Assembly: GCF_014196765.1 (NCBI RefSeq)
Contig: NZ_JACIEE010000003.1
Coordinates: 530,009 to 594,008 of the forward strand
Source: Mycoplana azooxidifex
GTDB taxonomy: Bacteria; Pseudomonadota; Alphaproteobacteria; Rhizobiales; Rhizobiaceae
Direction: 5' to 3'
Length of the DNA stretch: 64,000 nucleotides
Numbering within the stretch: the first letter of the stretch is position 1; every line of letters begins with the position of its first letter. The notes beneath the pieces are model-generated. The model was not told the origin of the DNA. It searched no databases and saw nothing but the letters and a program-made list of their open reading frames with translations. The position numbers and the translations under genes are program-made. Below, piece after piece: positions 16,358 to 24,400 of the stretch.

Positions 16358-18079
16358 ATGTCTAGCAAGAGCCGGAACAACAACAACTGGGACTACGTCG
16401 ATCCTTCGCAGGAACAGGAACAACAGCAGCAACAGCAGCAGCAGGAACAACAACAGCAGCAGCAGGAACAGGCCACCACCCAGGACCAGACCCAGACGAG
16501 CGACTCGACCAACGAGAACAGCAACGACAACGGGAATGGCAACGGTAACGGTAACGGCAACCTGAACCTCAATGGCAACGGCAACCTGAACCTAAACGGC
16601 AACGCCAACCTCAACAAGAACATCAACGAAAGCAAGACGACCGTCGACGTGGACGTCAACGTGGATGTCGCAGCGGCATCGGGAAAGAGCCATCGGCCTG
16701 ACGACAACGATTTCGCCGACATCGACATGAAGGGCCACAACTCGATCGACGGGATGTTCAACATCAAGTTCGACGATATGCTGAACGGCGCCCTGACCGG
16801 TGCCGGCAATGACGTTGCGAACGTCTTCAACCAGGTCGCCAATCTCCAGGACAACGACAAACTCGACAACGCCCAGGTCACGAACAACGGCCCGGTAAAC
16901 TTCAACCTGACCGCTGAAGGCGGCAAGGCCGAAGCCGAGGAAGGCATCTCTGCCGGCGGCACCGGCGGCGACGGCGGCGACGAAGCCTATGCGGACGGCG
17001 GCGACGGCGGTTACGGCGGCGGTGCCCTGGGTGGCTTCGCTGCGGGCGGCAAAGGCAAGGCCGATGCCACAAGCGGCGACGCTGACGGCGGCAAGGGCGA
17101 AGGCGGCAACGCTGACGGCGGCAAGGGCGACGGCGGCGACGCCACAAGCGGCTACGCTGACGGCGGCAAAGGCGACGGCGGCAAAGGCGGTGACGGTGGC
17201 GCAGGCCTCGGCCTCGGCCTCGGTCTCGGCCTCGGCCTCGGCGCCGGGCTGGCATTTGCCGGCGACGGTGAAGAAGGCGGCAACAACAAGGCCGGCGATG
17301 GCGACAAAGGCGGCGACGGCGGCGATGCCGACGGCGGCGATGCCGGTGACGGCGGCGAAGGCGCATCCTCGACGGCAGGTGACGGCGGTACCGCAGTCGG
17401 CGTTGCCCTCGGCCTGATCGACCCTGTCTTCGTAGATAGCAACGGCGGCGACGTCGACAACGCCAGCAATGGCGGTGGCGGCGGTGCCGGTGGTGCAGGC
17501 GGCGGTGCCGGAGCAGGCGGCGCAGGCGGTGGCGGCGGGTCCGCGACCGATGCGGGCGACGGCGGCGATGGCGGCGGCGCGCTCGGCGCGGGCGTCGGCA
17601 TTGGTTACGGCGCCGGTAACGGTGCGGGTACCGGTGGTGACGGCGCAGCCGGCGGATACGGTGTCGGCGGAGCTGCCGCGAGCGGCGACGCAACCGGCGG
17701 AGCAGGCACCGGCGGCGGTGCATGGGCCGGAGACGGCACGGGTGGCCACGCACTCAGCGGTGCATGGGCTACGGGCACCGGCGGCGACGGCTACGGCGGC
17801 TGGGCCTATGGCGGTGCCGGCGGAGCCGGTGGCGCTGGCGGAACGGCAACCAATGGCGATGGCGGCGCCGGTGGCGCCGGCGGCACCTGGGGCTCCGGCA
17901 ACGGCGATGACGGCTACGTCACCGGAACGAGTTCGGCCTCGGCCGATGCAGCGATCAGCATCAGCGCCTTCAACCAGGAAATCGTCATGGGTGCAAACCT
18001 GCAGCAGAACGCGGTCGACATGACCGTGGTCGGCGGCAACCTCAGCAACACCGTCATCGGCGAAGACGACGACGCATGA
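16358..18079 (+). CDS. Low-complexity Gln/Asn/Gly-rich protein, probable type I-secreted matrix component
   Basis: The 573-residue protein has a striking segmented composition. Residues about 18-50 are Gln/Glu-rich with runs of up to seven Q. Residues about 51-90 are Asn-rich with repeating NGN and NLNLNGNGN units. Residues about 120-195 form a more normal domain (SIDGMFNIKFDDMLNGALTGAGNDVANVF). Residues about 200-525 are mostly GGDGG/AGG repeats with a pure Leu-Gly tract near 282-294. A C-terminal domain (about 528-573) ends VVGGNLSNTVIGEDDDA. No signal peptide is present. The next genes encode a repeat protein and a complete inner-membrane type I exporter pair, so secretion by that system is likely. 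No function is known. An AGAGGG ribosome site precedes the ATG. Confidence 0.85.
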   Translation: MSSKSRNNNNWDYVDPSQEQEQQQQQQQQEQQQQQQEQATTQDQTQTSDSTNENSNDNGNGNGNGNGNLNLNGNGNLNLNGNANLNKNINESKTTVDVDVNVDVAAASGKSHRPDDNDFADIDMKGHNSIDGMFNIKFDDMLNGALTGAGNDVANVFNQVANLQDNDKLDNAQVTNNGPVNFNLTAEGGKAEAEEGISAGGTGGDGGDEAYADGGDGGYGGGALGGFAAGGKGKADATSGDADGGKGEGGNADGGKGDGGDATSGYADGGKGDGGKGGDGGAGLGLGLGLGLGLGAGLAFAGDGEEGGNNKAGDGDKGGDGGDADGGDAGDGGEGASSTAGDGGTAVGVALGLIDPVFVDSNGGDVDNASNGGGGGAGGAGGGAGAGGAGGGGGSATDAGDGGDGGGALGAGVGIGYGAGNGAGTGGDGAAGGYGVGGAAASGDATGGAGTGGGAWAGDGTGGHALSGAWATGTGGDGYGGWAYGGAGGAGGAGGTATNGDGGAGGAGGTWGSGNGDDGYVTGTSSASADAAISISAFNQEIVMGANLQQNAVDMTVVGGNLSNTVIGEDDDA

Positions 18080-18090
18080 CGTCACGAGGT

Positions 18091-18155
18091 GGTGGTTTCG
18101 CTCCATCGAGCGAGACCACCCGCGTTCGAACTGCGCAGCCGTCGCTGCGCAGTTC
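18091..18155 (+). terminator. Two tandem hairpins between the Gly-rich gene and the secretion operon
   Basis: Hairpin 1 (18091-18120) pairs GGTGGTTTCGCTC with GAGCGAGACCACC. Hairpin 2 (18128-18155) pairs GAACTGCGCAG with CTGCGCAGTTC around CCGTCG. Neither has a strong U-tract. They may attenuate read-through or protect the 3' end of an abundant mRNA for the Gly-rich protein. Confidence 0.5.
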
Positions 18156-18268
18156 ACTTCGGGTAGAGCACTTTCCTGGTCGCACGGTTGGAGCGCTCCC
18201 TAGCCGCTCAACCGGACCGATCTCACAGCATCCAGCAAGTTGCCAGCGTCTGGGGGGAGTATCGCGTC

Positions 18269-20284
18269 ATGATCACCATGGACAAGATCAACGAGGAGAT
18301 CGCCCACTTCATCGGCATGCTTCAGATGAGTGCCGAACAAGCCCTTGTCAGGCACACCTATGAGGAGTTCGACGCGCTCAAGCCGGTCGAGCCGGATCCC
18401 GATGCGCCGGCGCCCGGCAATTTGCCGTTTGCAGCGCCCTACGAGTTCATCGGCTTCGATCCCGGCGTCCCGTACCGCTCTCCCCCTCCGGGTCCGATGG
18501 ACGGCGACCCGCACCGCTTCCCCAACATGCTTCCGCCCCCGCCACCGCTCGTGCCCGACTTTCCGGAGTTCTCCGTGACACCGATGGTCAGAATACAGGA
18601 CGCAGTTGCATCGGGCGCCGCTACAGCCGGCCCGCCGGAACTCGAACCGCCGGGCTCCGTCGTCGCCTACATCAACCAGGCGATCGGCCTTTCCGACAAC
18701 GATGTCTTCAGTGTCGGCGGGCATGGCCTTTCCTTCACACCCGGGGAAGTGAGCGCCGACGAATTGCTCGATGCGGCCGAAGCGGCCTATTCCCTGTCGC
18801 CGATCGGCGGGCTGGAGCGTCCGGGATCGAGCGTTGAGATGATCGAGACCGTAAATGATATCGCCGCCCGGCTGGACGGGTTCGCCCCCGGCAACGGCAG
18901 CGAATTCCAGGTCTTCGTGCAACAGGGGCAGGGCATCAGCGGCATCTTCGTCAACGGCGAACTGGTGGACGAAGTGCCGAAGCTCACGGACTATCACGAA
19001 TTCGAGAAAGAGGACGAGCCGGACGGGACCGGAGAAGTCGTTTCGACTGGCAATGCAACCTTCGGCGAGGATGGATCGATCCTGGTCGAGGCTTCCGTGA
19101 CGCTGACCGCCGGCGACAACACGCTGGTCAACGAGGCCATCCTGAAGAACCTCTGGACCGCCGGCACCGTGACCGCGGTCGTCGGCAACCACATCGAACT
19201 CAATGCGATCATCCAGACGAATGCGATCTGGGATGCAGACAAGATCGGAACCGGCGTCTGCGACTGGACGAGCGACGCCGCCGTCAACGAGGTGCTCAAC
19301 ATCGCCTCTTTTAACCGAACGGACCTTTCTGCGGACGACGACAAGGCAGATGCAACGGAAGGTGAATTTCCCGATTTCTGGGCCGTGACGAAGATCGAGG
19401 GCGACCTGTTGATGGTCAACTGGCTCGAACAGTTTATCTTCAAGACCGACAACGACGTCGGAATCCTGTCGTCGACCGGCGTCACGACGAGCGTGATCAG
19501 CGGCGACAACACGGGCGTCAACCAGACCTCCATCTTCGACCTCGGCTTCTCCTACGACCTCATCGTCGTCGGCGGCTCGATCTATGACGCCAGCATCATC
19601 CAGCAAATCAACGTCCTTTTCGACAACGACCTGCTCGGCGGCGTACAGGGTTTCGAGACGAAGGGGACCGGCTCGGCCTCCACATCGGACAACCTGCTGT
19701 GGAACGAGGCGGTGATCAACAACATCGGCGGCGCGGACCGCTTCGCGGCCCTGCCCGATGCCTACCGGGAGACCGCGGAAGACCTTGCAGACGGCAAGAA
19801 CACGATTTCCAAGGACGTCCTGAGCGACGAGGCCTTTGCCGGGCTGAAGGGCCTGAACGTGCTCTACATCGAGGGAGACATCATCAACCTGCAGTACATC
19901 AAGCAGACCAGCGTGCTCGGGGATTGCGACCAGGTCGCACTGGCGATGGACCAGCTCAAACCTCATCTCGACACCGACTGGTCCATCTCGACCGGCGGCA
20001 ACGCCCTGATCAACAACGCCGCGATCGTCAACCTGGATTCCTTCGGCAAGACCTATGTCGGCGGAGAGAAATATTCCCAGGAGACACTCATCCAGGCCGA
20101 GTTGATCTCATGCGAACCCGATCGCCTCGGCGCTCAGGATCCGAACATGCTGGTCAGCGAAGCAATCGCATTCCTCGACGACCCGATGGCCGGGGCCGAC
20201 CAGCAGCCGGGGCATGGCGTCTACATTCCGTCCGCCAACGACGGACCAACGGACGACGGGCTGCAACACGTACTCGGTCATTGA
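18269..20284 (+). CDS. Large repeat protein encoded with a type I secretion system, probable exported protein
   Basis: The start at 18269 is chosen for the GGGGGGAG ribosome site ten bases upstream; an extra 27 codons are open before it. The 671-residue product has no signal peptide. It opens with a helical segment (residues about 4-36), followed by a Pro-rich stretch (about 40-105, including PPPPPL). At least four degenerate units of the form G-N-(L/T)-x-x-N-x-A-x-I then a hydrophobic V-x-G strand and I-(I/K)-Q-x-(N/S) recur near residues 280, 410, 472 and 574. The second strand motif (VVGGSIYDASIIQQ) resembles the C-terminus of the preceding Gly-rich protein. It is 12 bp upstream of the exporter gene. 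It could be a substrate or an accessory surface protein; no enzyme motif is seen. Confidence 0.78.
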   Translation: MITMDKINEEIAHFIGMLQMSAEQALVRHTYEEFDALKPVEPDPDAPAPGNLPFAAPYEFIGFDPGVPYRSPPPGPMDGDPHRFPNMLPPPPPLVPDFPEFSVTPMVRIQDAVASGAATAGPPELEPPGSVVAYINQAIGLSDNDVFSVGGHGLSFTPGEVSADELLDAAEAAYSLSPIGGLERPGSSVEMIETVNDIAARLDGFAPGNGSEFQVFVQQGQGISGIFVNGELVDEVPKLTDYHEFEKEDEPDGTGEVVSTGNATFGEDGSILVEASVTLTAGDNTLVNEAILKNLWTAGTVTAVVGNHIELNAIIQTNAIWDADKIGTGVCDWTSDAAVNEVLNIASFNRTDLSADDDKADATEGEFPDFWAVTKIEGDLLMVNWLEQFIFKTDNDVGILSSTGVTTSVISGDNTGVNQTSIFDLGFSYDLIVVGGSIYDASIIQQINVLFDNDLLGGVQGFETKGTGSASTSDNLLWNEAVINNIGGADRFAALPDAYRETAEDLADGKNTISKDVLSDEAFAGLKGLNVLYIEGDIINLQYIKQTSVLGDCDQVALAMDQLKPHLDTDWSISTGGNALINNAAIVNLDSFGKTYVGGEKYSQETLIQAELISCEPDRLGAQDPNMLVSEAIAFLDDPMAGADQQPGHGVYIPSANDGPTDDGLQHVLGH

Positions 20285-20296
20285 GGGGACGAGGGG

Positions 20297-22792
20297 ATGT
20301 CTGACAACCGCAAACGGGTTGCCGATGGCAATGACGAGCATCGTGTGCCCTCGGAAGGCGTTCAGCCGGCGACGTACGACCAGGCCTATGCTCGGTTTCA
20401 GAATGCCGTGCAGCAGTGCCAGGCGGCTGCGGTCGAGGGGCCGGATTCGGCCGTCGCCATGACGTCTGCGCATCGTGCAAAATTCGGTCCGCCCAACAGA
20501 CCGGGTCCCAGAATCGTCTCGGCGGAGAGCGAACAGGCGGCAGGTCCGCCCCGTGTCGCAGCCGCCCTGCCCGCGCCGTCTCAAGACGTGCGGCGGCAGG
20601 ATTCGCAATCCGCTGCCAGGCCGGAGAGCCCCGAGCGGACGCCGGGAATGGGCCCGCGGGGCGTGCCGCAGCCGGAGAAGGACGTGCGCCCGATCAAGGC
20701 GGTAGAGTCCCCCGTTGCCCCCCGTCCCGCCGCCCAGCCTGTTGACATCGACCCGCCGCCAACCGTCGTGGAACCGGAAATCCTGACCGTCGTTCCCCAG
20801 CCGGTCACGCGGATTGCGGCAGAGCCGGTCGTGCAGGAGCAGGAAAAGCCGCAGGCCGCACCGATCAGGGAGCGGACGCGCGCGCTCTTCGGCGAAGCCA
20901 AGCCGGAGACGGCCAAGCGCGAACCGACCATTGCCAAGGGCCCAGAGGGTCTCGTGACGATCGAGGGCGACACCGGCCCGATAAAGGCCGGAGGGGGGGC
21001 CAACGACAAAGCCTTCTCCGGGGGTGGAGGGAAGGGGTCCGGCTCGGGCGGCGGCACCTTCCACAAGCGGCTCGGACCCGTCGACTTCTCCGCGAGCCTC
21101 AAGGCGGGGATCGATGCCGTCAGGCTCAACCTGGCTGCAGTCATGGTGTTCACCCTCGCCACCAATGTGCTGGTGCTGGCGGTGCCCATCTATCTGTTCC
21201 AGATCTCCGACCGCGTCCTGACCAGTCGCTCGCTCGACACGCTGATCATGCTGACCGTCGTCATCGTCGGCGCGATCGTTCTGCAGGCGGTCTTCGACGC
21301 GATCCGGCGCTTCATCCTGATGCGCACGGCCGTGGAGGTCGCGGTCCAGCTGGGCGCACCCATTCTCAGCGCGGCGGCGACCGCATCGCTCAACGGAAAC
21401 GGCCGGGAATACCAGACACTCGGCGACCTCCAGCAGGTGCGCTCCTTCCTCGTATCCAGAACCCTGCTGTCGTTCCTGGACGCGCCGCTTGCGCCGCTTT
21501 TCGTCCTCGCCGTCTTCCTCGTCCATCCTCATCTCGGATCGATCGTGATCGCCACGGCGCTGCTTCTTCTCATCCTCACGCTCGTCAACCAGCGCCTGAC
21601 GGCCGCTCCCTTCGCGGAAGCGAACACCTCGCAGGTGAAGGCCAATCTTCATCTGGAATCGATGTCGCGCAATTCGCAGGTGATCAACGCGCTCGCCATG
21701 ATACCCGAGGCGGTGCAGATCTGGGGCAGGGACACGGCGACCTCCCTGAAGGCGCAGGTCATCGCGCAGGATCGCAACATCGCCATCAGCGCGCTCTCGA
21801 AGGGCATCCGCCTGCTGGCGCAGGTGGCCATGCTGGGATGGGGCGCCCATCTGGCGATCAACGGCGAAATGACCGGCGGCATGGTGATTGCATCGTCGAT
21901 CATCGCCGGACGCGCGCTGGCGCCGATCGAAGGCGCCATCGAAGGGTGGAGCCAGTACAGCCAGTCGCGTGCCGCCTATAGCCGGATAACCAGCCTGCTG
22001 AAGGCGTCGCCGCTCAATTTCGAACGCCTGAACCTGCCGCGGCCGGAAGGCCGGCTGGATGTGGAGCGGCTGCTCTACGTGCCGGGGGGGACCAAGCGCG
22101 TCGTGCTGAACGGCATCTCCTTTGCCTTGCAACCGGGCGATTCCCTTGCCGTCATCGGCAACTCGGGGGCCGGGAAGACGACGCTCGGCAAGATGCTGGT
22201 CGGCTCGATCCTGCCGACATCGGGCAACGTCCGCCTCGACCTCATGGACATCCGGAACTGGGATCAGCGGCAGTTCGGCCAGAACATCGGCTATCTCCCG
22301 CAGGACGTGCAACTCTTCCCCGGGACGATCAAGGCGAACATCGCCCGCATGCGCCAGGACGCAACCGACGAGCAGGTCTACAAGGCGGCGATGCTTGCCG
22401 ACGTCCACGAGATGATCGCCACGTTGCCGCACGGATACGAGACCACCGTGGCCGCCGACGGATCACCGCTTTCCGGCGGGCAGAAGCAGCGCATCGCGCT
22501 CGCCCGCGCCTTCTTCGGCGATCCCCGCATGGTCGTGCTGGACGAGCCGAACTCCAACCTCGACAGTGCCGGCGACGCCGCCCTGATGCGCGCCCTGCAG
22601 CACGCCAAGGAGCACAAGATCACCATGATCACGATCACGCAGCGCCCGGCGCTGCTCAGCAATGTCGACAAGGTGCTGCTTTTGGTCAACGGCACCGTGG
22701 CGCTGTTCGGCCTGCGCCAGGACGTCCTGAAGGCACTGGAGACGCGGGGCATCCAGATCGACAACGGCTCGTTTGGCCATCAGTTGCAGTAG
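20297..22792 (+). CDS. Type I secretion permease/ATPase (PrtD/HlyB-like) with a ~250-residue disordered N-terminal extension
   Basis: This is the inner-membrane ABC exporter of a type I secretion system. Residues about 1-250 are Pro/Ala/Glu-rich and look disordered, ending in a Gly-rich GGGGKGSGSGGG patch. Residues about 268-560 form the ABC transmembrane domain (six helices, starting near LAAVMVFTLATNVLVLAVPIY). The ATPase has Walker A GNSGAGKTT, signature LSGGQKQRIALARAF and Walker B VVLDEPNSNLD. Typical PrtD-type proteins are about 550-590 residues, so 831 is unusual and the extension is the reason. It is followed 11 bp later by the HlyD adaptor. The outer-membrane TolC-like partner is not in the window. 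Confidence 0.93.
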   Translation: MSDNRKRVADGNDEHRVPSEGVQPATYDQAYARFQNAVQQCQAAAVEGPDSAVAMTSAHRAKFGPPNRPGPRIVSAESEQAAGPPRVAAALPAPSQDVRRQDSQSAARPESPERTPGMGPRGVPQPEKDVRPIKAVESPVAPRPAAQPVDIDPPPTVVEPEILTVVPQPVTRIAAEPVVQEQEKPQAAPIRERTRALFGEAKPETAKREPTIAKGPEGLVTIEGDTGPIKAGGGANDKAFSGGGGKGSGSGGGTFHKRLGPVDFSASLKAGIDAVRLNLAAVMVFTLATNVLVLAVPIYLFQISDRVLTSRSLDTLIMLTVVIVGAIVLQAVFDAIRRFILMRTAVEVAVQLGAPILSAAATASLNGNGREYQTLGDLQQVRSFLVSRTLLSFLDAPLAPLFVLAVFLVHPHLGSIVIATALLLLILTLVNQRLTAAPFAEANTSQVKANLHLESMSRNSQVINALAMIPEAVQIWGRDTATSLKAQVIAQDRNIAISALSKGIRLLAQVAMLGWGAHLAINGEMTGGMVIASSIIAGRALAPIEGAIEGWSQYSQSRAAYSRITSLLKASPLNFERLNLPRPEGRLDVERLLYVPGGTKRVVLNGISFALQPGDSLAVIGNSGAGKTTLGKMLVGSILPTSGNVRLDLMDIRNWDQRQFGQNIGYLPQDVQLFPGTIKANIARMRQDATDEQVYKAAMLADVHEMIATLPHGYETTVAADGSPLSGGQKQRIALARAFFGDPRMVVLDEPNSNLDSAGDAALMRALQHAKEHKITMITITQRPALLSNVDKVLLLVNGTVALFGLRQDVLKALETRGIQIDNGSFGHQLQ

Positions 22793-22803
22793 GAGCGGCG
22801 GTG

Positions 22804-24144
22804 ATGTCCGACATAGCGAAAATCCAAGACATCGAGTGGTATTCGGAGGTGCCCCGGTCGATCCGAAAGCAGATGACCGCCGGGTTGATATTGCTGGGCG
22901 CCACGTTCGGAGGCTTCGGGGCCTGGGCCTTCACCGCTCCGCTCGCCGCAGCCGTCATCGCCCAGGGCAGCTTCGTGGCGACCGGCCGCAACAAGGTCGT
23001 CCAGCACTACGAGGGCGGTATCATAAAGGAGCTGCTCGTCAACGAGGGCGACGAGGTGGTGGAGGGCCAGCCGCTGGTGAGGCTGGACGAGACCGCCGCG
23101 CTGGCCAAGGAGCGCGAACTGTTCCTGCGCCGCGTCAGGCTGGAGGCGACCGCCGCGCGCCTGACCTCCCTGTTCGAGGGCGACGAGCAGATAGACATTA
23201 CCGGCATTGCGGAGAACCACCGAAACGACCCGGATGTGTCATCGATCCTGATGAACCAGCAGCTGAACTTTAAGGCTCTGGGCCTGAAGCAGTCGAACGA
23301 ACTGTCCTTGCTGCGCCAGAACATCAAGGCCCTGGAGTTCCGTAGCGAAGGATACGCCCGCCAACGCATATCCATCATGCGGCAACTGGAACTGCTCGGG
23401 GAGGAGCAGGAGAGCAAGAAGAAGCTTCTCGCCAAGGCGTTGATCCGCGAGACCGAACTGAAGGCCATTCAACGCGCGATGGCCGACGCGGAGGGACAGA
23501 TCGGCAGGCTGGAATCAGAAGTGGCCGAGACGCAGGCGCAGATCGTCAAGGGGCGGCAGGAAATCAGCAGCACCGAACAGTCCTACCGGGAAGACGCGCT
23601 CGACAGGCTGCAGGCGATCCAGGGCGAACTGGACACAGTAAGGGAACAGTCCCGCCAGGCCGAGAACGTCCTGCGCCGCGTCACGATCAACGCGCCGGTG
23701 ACGGGGACCGTCGTGCGGACCCACTACCATACGGCAGGCGGCGTCATCGAAAGCGGCAAGGGCATCATGGAAATACTGCCGGCCGGGGTGCCGCTGATCA
23801 TCGAGGCGCAGATACCGCGCAACAATATCGACAGCGTGTCCGTCGGGCAGACGGCAACGGTCCGCCTGGTGGCGCTCAACCAGCGCACCACGCCGGTTCT
23901 CCATGGCAACCTGTTCTATATTTCCGCAGACGCGCTGGAGGACAGCAAGCCGGGCATGCCGGCCCACGACGTCTACCTGGCGCGCGTGAACATTCCCGCG
24001 GAGGAGCTCGCAAAGGTCAAGGGCTTCCACCCGACGCCCGGAATGCCGGCGGAGGTGATGATCCAGACGGAGAAGCGCACCTTCTTCAGCTACATCGTCA
24101 AGCCGATCACCGACAGCATGTCCAGGGCGTTCACCGAGCGGTGA
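22804..24144 (+). CDS. HlyD-family periplasmic adaptor of the type I secretion system
   Basis: This membrane-fusion protein links the ABC exporter to an outer-membrane channel. A GTG at 22801 and an ATG at 22804 are both possible; AGGAG (22791-22795) precedes them. The roughly 446 residues have one N-terminal membrane anchor (about 24-50, MTAGLILLGATFGGFGAWAFTAPLAAA). The lipoyl half GGIIKELLVNEGDEVVEGQPLVRLDE, a long coiled-coil hairpin (about 95-290) and the C-terminal barrel region with APVTGTVVRTHYHTAGGVIESG follow. The end, GMPAEVMIQTEKRTFFSYIVKPI, is diagnostic of the PrtE/HlyD family. It is the last gene of the exporter operon. Confidence 0.93.
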   Translation: MSDIAKIQDIEWYSEVPRSIRKQMTAGLILLGATFGGFGAWAFTAPLAAAVIAQGSFVATGRNKVVQHYEGGIIKELLVNEGDEVVEGQPLVRLDETAALAKERELFLRRVRLEATAARLTSLFEGDEQIDITGIAENHRNDPDVSSILMNQQLNFKALGLKQSNELSLLRQNIKALEFRSEGYARQRISIMRQLELLGEEQESKKKLLAKALIRETELKAIQRAMADAEGQIGRLESEVAETQAQIVKGRQEISSTEQSYREDALDRLQAIQGELDTVREQSRQAENVLRRVTINAPVTGTVVRTHYHTAGGVIESGKGIMEILPAGVPLIIEAQIPRNNIDSVSVGQTATVRLVALNQRTTPVLHGNLFYISADALEDSKPGMPAHDVYLARVNIPAEELAKVKGFHPTPGMPAEVMIQTEKRTFFSYIVKPITDSMSRAFTER

Positions 24145-24149
24145 GACAT

Positions 24150-24188
24150 CGACGCCGCAAGGATTTTCACGTCACACCCGCGGCGTCG
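24150..24188 (+). terminator. Possible terminator after the HlyD gene
   Basis: CGACGCCGC (24150-24158) and GCGGCGTCG (24180-24188) can form a 9-bp stem with a 21-nt loop just after the stop. There is no U-tract. Confidence 0.35.
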
Positions 24189-24400
24189 CCGCGTCGGCCA
24201 TGTCCGATCGATATTCCGGCGCGCAACTTCGCTGGCGCCATGCGGGCGGGGATTTGCCCCTTCTGCGTGGGGACCGTGACTTTTAAGCGAGAGCTCAGGC
24301 TTCGGAACAATTCACGGGGCGCTCCAGCCCCGACGTTCACGCGCATAGGCGCACGGGCCTGCCTGCCGGCTTCGCCAGGGTCGCCGCGCAGCGGCTGCAG

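Noticed and set aside
16592..18157. A 521-codon leftward open frame antisense to the Gly-rich gene
   Set aside because: Its Ala/Val/Thr-rich repeats are the mechanical complement of the GGC-rich repeats; there is no start context or domain.
20108..22432. A 774-codon leftward open frame over the exporter gene
   Set aside because: It is antisense to a clear ABC exporter, with composition typical of a shadow frame.
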